DNA of 34,109 nucleotides. It comes from Candidatus Altimarinota bacterium (lineage in GTDB: Bacteria; Patescibacteriota; Gracilibacteria; BD1-5; UBA6164). Every line of letters begins with the position of its first letter. Within the stretch, counting starts at the first letter, position 1. The notes under the pieces were generated by a model. The model was not told the origin of the DNA and did no database searches. It was given only the letters and a program-made list of their open reading frames with translations. Location of the stretch: the NCBI GenBank assembly GCA_020631575.1, contig JAHDGX010000006.1, positions 1 to 34,109 on the forward strand, given 5' to 3'. Positions 31,015 through 34,109 of this stretch are shown here, one piece after another. Made by a program: the position numbers and the translations under genes.

Positions 31015-33738
31015 ATGAAGAAAATCTGTATTTTTTTAATATCAATAGCAATATTTACAGGATCTGCTGACGCTAGGTGGTACTGACCTTCTGGTGGAAC
31101 TGGCCCACTTGTATATAATGGGTTTTTTATAGAGAGTAAATCATATAATTCTGGTGGACCTAGATGGTGTACTGAGGACAGTGATACTACTTCACCTCCG
31201 ACAGCAATTACTCATGCTGCATTTCCTTGAGTCTCAGCATGATCATATACACATGATTCTCGAGTAATATCAAGTGTTAATAGCACTCAGATGCGTTGCC
31301 AAAGATGGGATAATTTAGCTCCAAGTATTTCTTTTGGGCTTGTATCAAACAGTAATCCATTAAGTAATGATACATGGACGAGATTTGATGTAACTTCTTC
31401 AGGAAATTGTTCAGACACTGGTTGATCATGATGTAATAATGGAAGTATGCAGTATCGAATTGAAAATAGTCCATTTTCCTGTAATAATTGAGGATCTTGG
31501 ACCACATGACCTTCATATCCCCATACTACCCCAAATAATACAGTAAAAATAGAATACATATGTTATAGAGTAAGAGATTTTGCGGGGAATGGCTACGCTT
31601 ATAGCTCAGTTGCAACGATTAAAATTGATAAACAAGTTCCAACATTAGCAGATGTAATAAATAATAATGATCCTGATTACCTTGCAGTAAATGGCCAGAA
31701 CTATGAGATAGATATTAATGCAAATGGGTGAGCCCCTATAGACGATGTAGAATATACTTACGAAAATACAATTGACGAGTCTCAATCAAGCACTAACTAT
31801 GCTACGAGTGTACCGTTTGATTTTGCATGGAATATCAGCAATGTAGATGGACCAAGTAATAACTTTCGTAAAGCAAATGGATGACGAGAATATACTTTTC
31901 GTTTAAGGAGTATATGTGACCAAGCCGATAATTGTTGGACATGAAATGAACCATATAATCATGATGTATTCGCAAATACTACTTCTATTACTGCTTCAAC
32001 TCCAACTAATAATTTGTCATCACAAATAGTTGCGGATGGGACTGTTAAAAACATAACTGTAAATTTAGTCGATCAATATGGGAATGGTATAGTTCCAGCG
32101 AGTGGGATATCAAGAACAGTTGATATAAATGTAAGAGGGAATAACCAACTACGAAGAAATCAATATTTAAATAATGGAACTGATTCAGCAATATTTGTTG
32201 ATGGAACTACTCTAGCGTTACCAGTATCTCCTACAGCTCTTAGATCATTGGATAATAGAGCTTCTACAGATGGGAATTATACTATACCGTTCTATATTTA
32301 TGGACCAACAAGCAATGCAAATTCCCTAATGCCATGAAGTGCAAATATAACAGTTCACTATGATATAAATGGTTCACTTGGGGTCACATGAGACACACCT
32401 CAAAACGAACTTATTTGATGAACTAGTACTACAATAAATGCTCTTCCTCTCTTTAACACTGTGATTTCTTGAAGCGTTGCGACTCAATGATTTTTAGAGT
32501 GAACAGCTCAAGATATAACTATCAATGTGGCTCCAGCTAACGGCACAAGTACGAGTTCACGTTCTCTTAGGGGAGAATTTGGTGATGTGTCAGGATCCAA
32601 TAATATTGCTAACACAAGGTATGGGTTTGCTATTTCTGGAAATTCAATACAGGAATGACAACAAACTGGCTGGGCATGAACTACGCAGTTAAACTCAAGC
32701 CTTAGCTCTTTGAATAACGCAAGCACATTTATGACGCAAGATGGTCCTGTAGGAAATCAAACATTTTCATATCTTGCAAGTATTGTAAAATATAGTAGAT
32801 CAGGAAAGACAATAGTATATCCTTGAGATATTATCTGAAAAACGAGTTATCATGGTGCAGTCTGAGGAAATAATTCATACCAAGAGGGAATTAAAATTAT
32901 CTGAAATACAAGTTCACAATGAACAGGGGAACTTGTAGTAGATCAATTTGATGATGATGTGCGTATTTTAGGAAAACTCACTAAGTCTACTTTTCGACGA
33001 GATATATCAGAAAATGTGTATGAAGTAACTAGATTTTATACAGGTTCTACTATTTCATGAAATGTAAATACACTTTCTAGTACTGTAAGTAATCCATGAG
33101 AATGGAATAATTCCTCATGACTTAAGTTGTTTTGAAATAAAGTTCTATTTTATAAAAATCCTGCCTGATGAAGGGTAGATGTTTCTGGAGGAATAGTAGA
33201 GGGACAAAAGACTCTTGTTGTCGAGAGCGGAGATGTTTATATCAATGGGAACATAAGAAATGATTCAAGTAGTGATATGTTATGAATTATTGTTCTTGAT
33301 GGTAATATCTACATTGATAGTACCGTTAGTGATGTAGAGGCTGCATTATATACGAATGAATCAATTCTTTCTAGTATAGCCTGAAATCCAGTTACAACAT
33401 CTACAAATACAGCATCTAATTTAGAAAACCAATTGTATATTAGAGGATCAATCTTTAGTGAAAATACTATTTGAGGATCCAGAGCAAGTCCAATAAAGTG
33501 TCCATATAATATTTCAGCTACTTGTGATAGAGATGAAGCTCAAAAATATGACTTAAACTACATGAGAAGATACTATATCTATGATAGTGATAGTAATGGA
33601 TCTCCAGATACAGCGAGTTGAGATCAATCATTTGCTAACACTGGAACAAGATGAAGTAGGTCGGACATAGAAAGTTTTCCTGTTATAATTGAATATAATC
33701 CTATAATTCAACAAACTCCACCACCGTTTTTCGATTAA
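31015..33738 (+). CDS. Large secreted surface protein (~907 aa)
   Basis: MKKICIFLISIAIFTGSADARWYGPSGGTGPLVYNGFF... Sec signal peptide, repeated Ig-like/beta-rich segments (IKIDKQVPTLADV..., NITVNLVDQYGNGIVPASG...), ending IIEYNPIIQQTPPPFFD-TAA 33736. Confidence 0.75.
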
Positions 33739-33741
33739 TAC

Positions 33742-33774
33742 AAAAAAAGACTTCTCATGTGAGAAGTCTTTTTT
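33742..33774. terminator. Bidirectional intrinsic terminator between the surface protein and rpoD
   Basis: aaaaaaagacttctcatgtgagaagtctttttt. Confidence 0.82.
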
Positions 33775-33776
33775 AA

Positions 33777-34109
33777 TTAAAAGAATTTTATTTTATCTGC
33801 ATTTGGATGTTCTTTGAGTTTTTCCAGCGTTTTTGCTTCGATTTGTCTGATACGCTCCCTGGTTACTCAAAACTCTTTTCATACTTCTTCGAGTGTATGT
33901 ACATCTCATCCTTCAAGACCAAATCTCATTTGTATGATTTTTCTTTCTCTAGGAGTAAGAAAATCAAGCATCTCTCAAAGGTTATCTTTAAGAAGGTTCA
34001 TATTTGTTTGTTCGTCTGGTGCGAGTGTTTTATCATCTTCAATAAAGTCTCCAAGAGAAGTATCTTCTTCTGATCCAACTGGAGCGTCAAGAGAAAGTAT
34101 ATCTTGAGA
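33777..34109 (-). CDS. rpoD: Primary sigma factor RpoD/SigA, C-terminal part (truncated by the window edge)
   Basis: [109 protein letters not shown]: sigma-70 regions 3.2-4.2. Confidence 0.95.

Noticed and set aside
1-34109. CRISPR arrays, tRNA/rRNA genes, transposases
   Set aside because: Looked for direct-repeat/spacer periodicity, cloverleaf-like segments and transposase motifs by eye; none convincing.

Overview
AT-rich 34 kb window from a genome that reads TGA as glycine (translation table 25, as in Gracilibacteria/Absconditabacteria). The supplied ORF track stops at TGA and so breaks most genes. Reading TGA as Gly by hand restores about 34 near-contiguous CDSs, all ending in TAA or TAG. 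Left to right: PrsW-like protease; TraB/GumN-like protein (-); a type IV pilus operon (VirB2-like, PilN/PilO-like, PilC, four prepilins); HU; RsbW-like ATPase; ftsQ and rbfA (-); rpsU; four tandem prepilin-fibrinogen-like fusion proteins; rpmG, frr, NadM-like and family II PPase (-). Next is a ~10.7 kb co-directional peptide-modification cluster resembling an expanded His-Xaa-Ser (Hxs) system: HxsD-like, short HxsD-like, HxsB-like, a His/Cys/Gly-rich HxS-motif precursor, a membrane protein, then six more radical SAM proteins and two orphan proteins. A long A24 prepilin peptidase (-), an alphaKG-HExxH-like peptide hydroxylase, a ~900 aa secreted protein and the 3' end of rpoD (-) follow. Main points of interest: (i) the seven-radical-SAM Hxs-like cluster with its precursor, (ii) the tandem pilin-fibrinogen-domain adhesins, (iii) rpsU having the only perfect extended Shine-Dalgarno in a window of otherwise SD-less genes. 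All calls come from reading motifs by eye; no searches were run.
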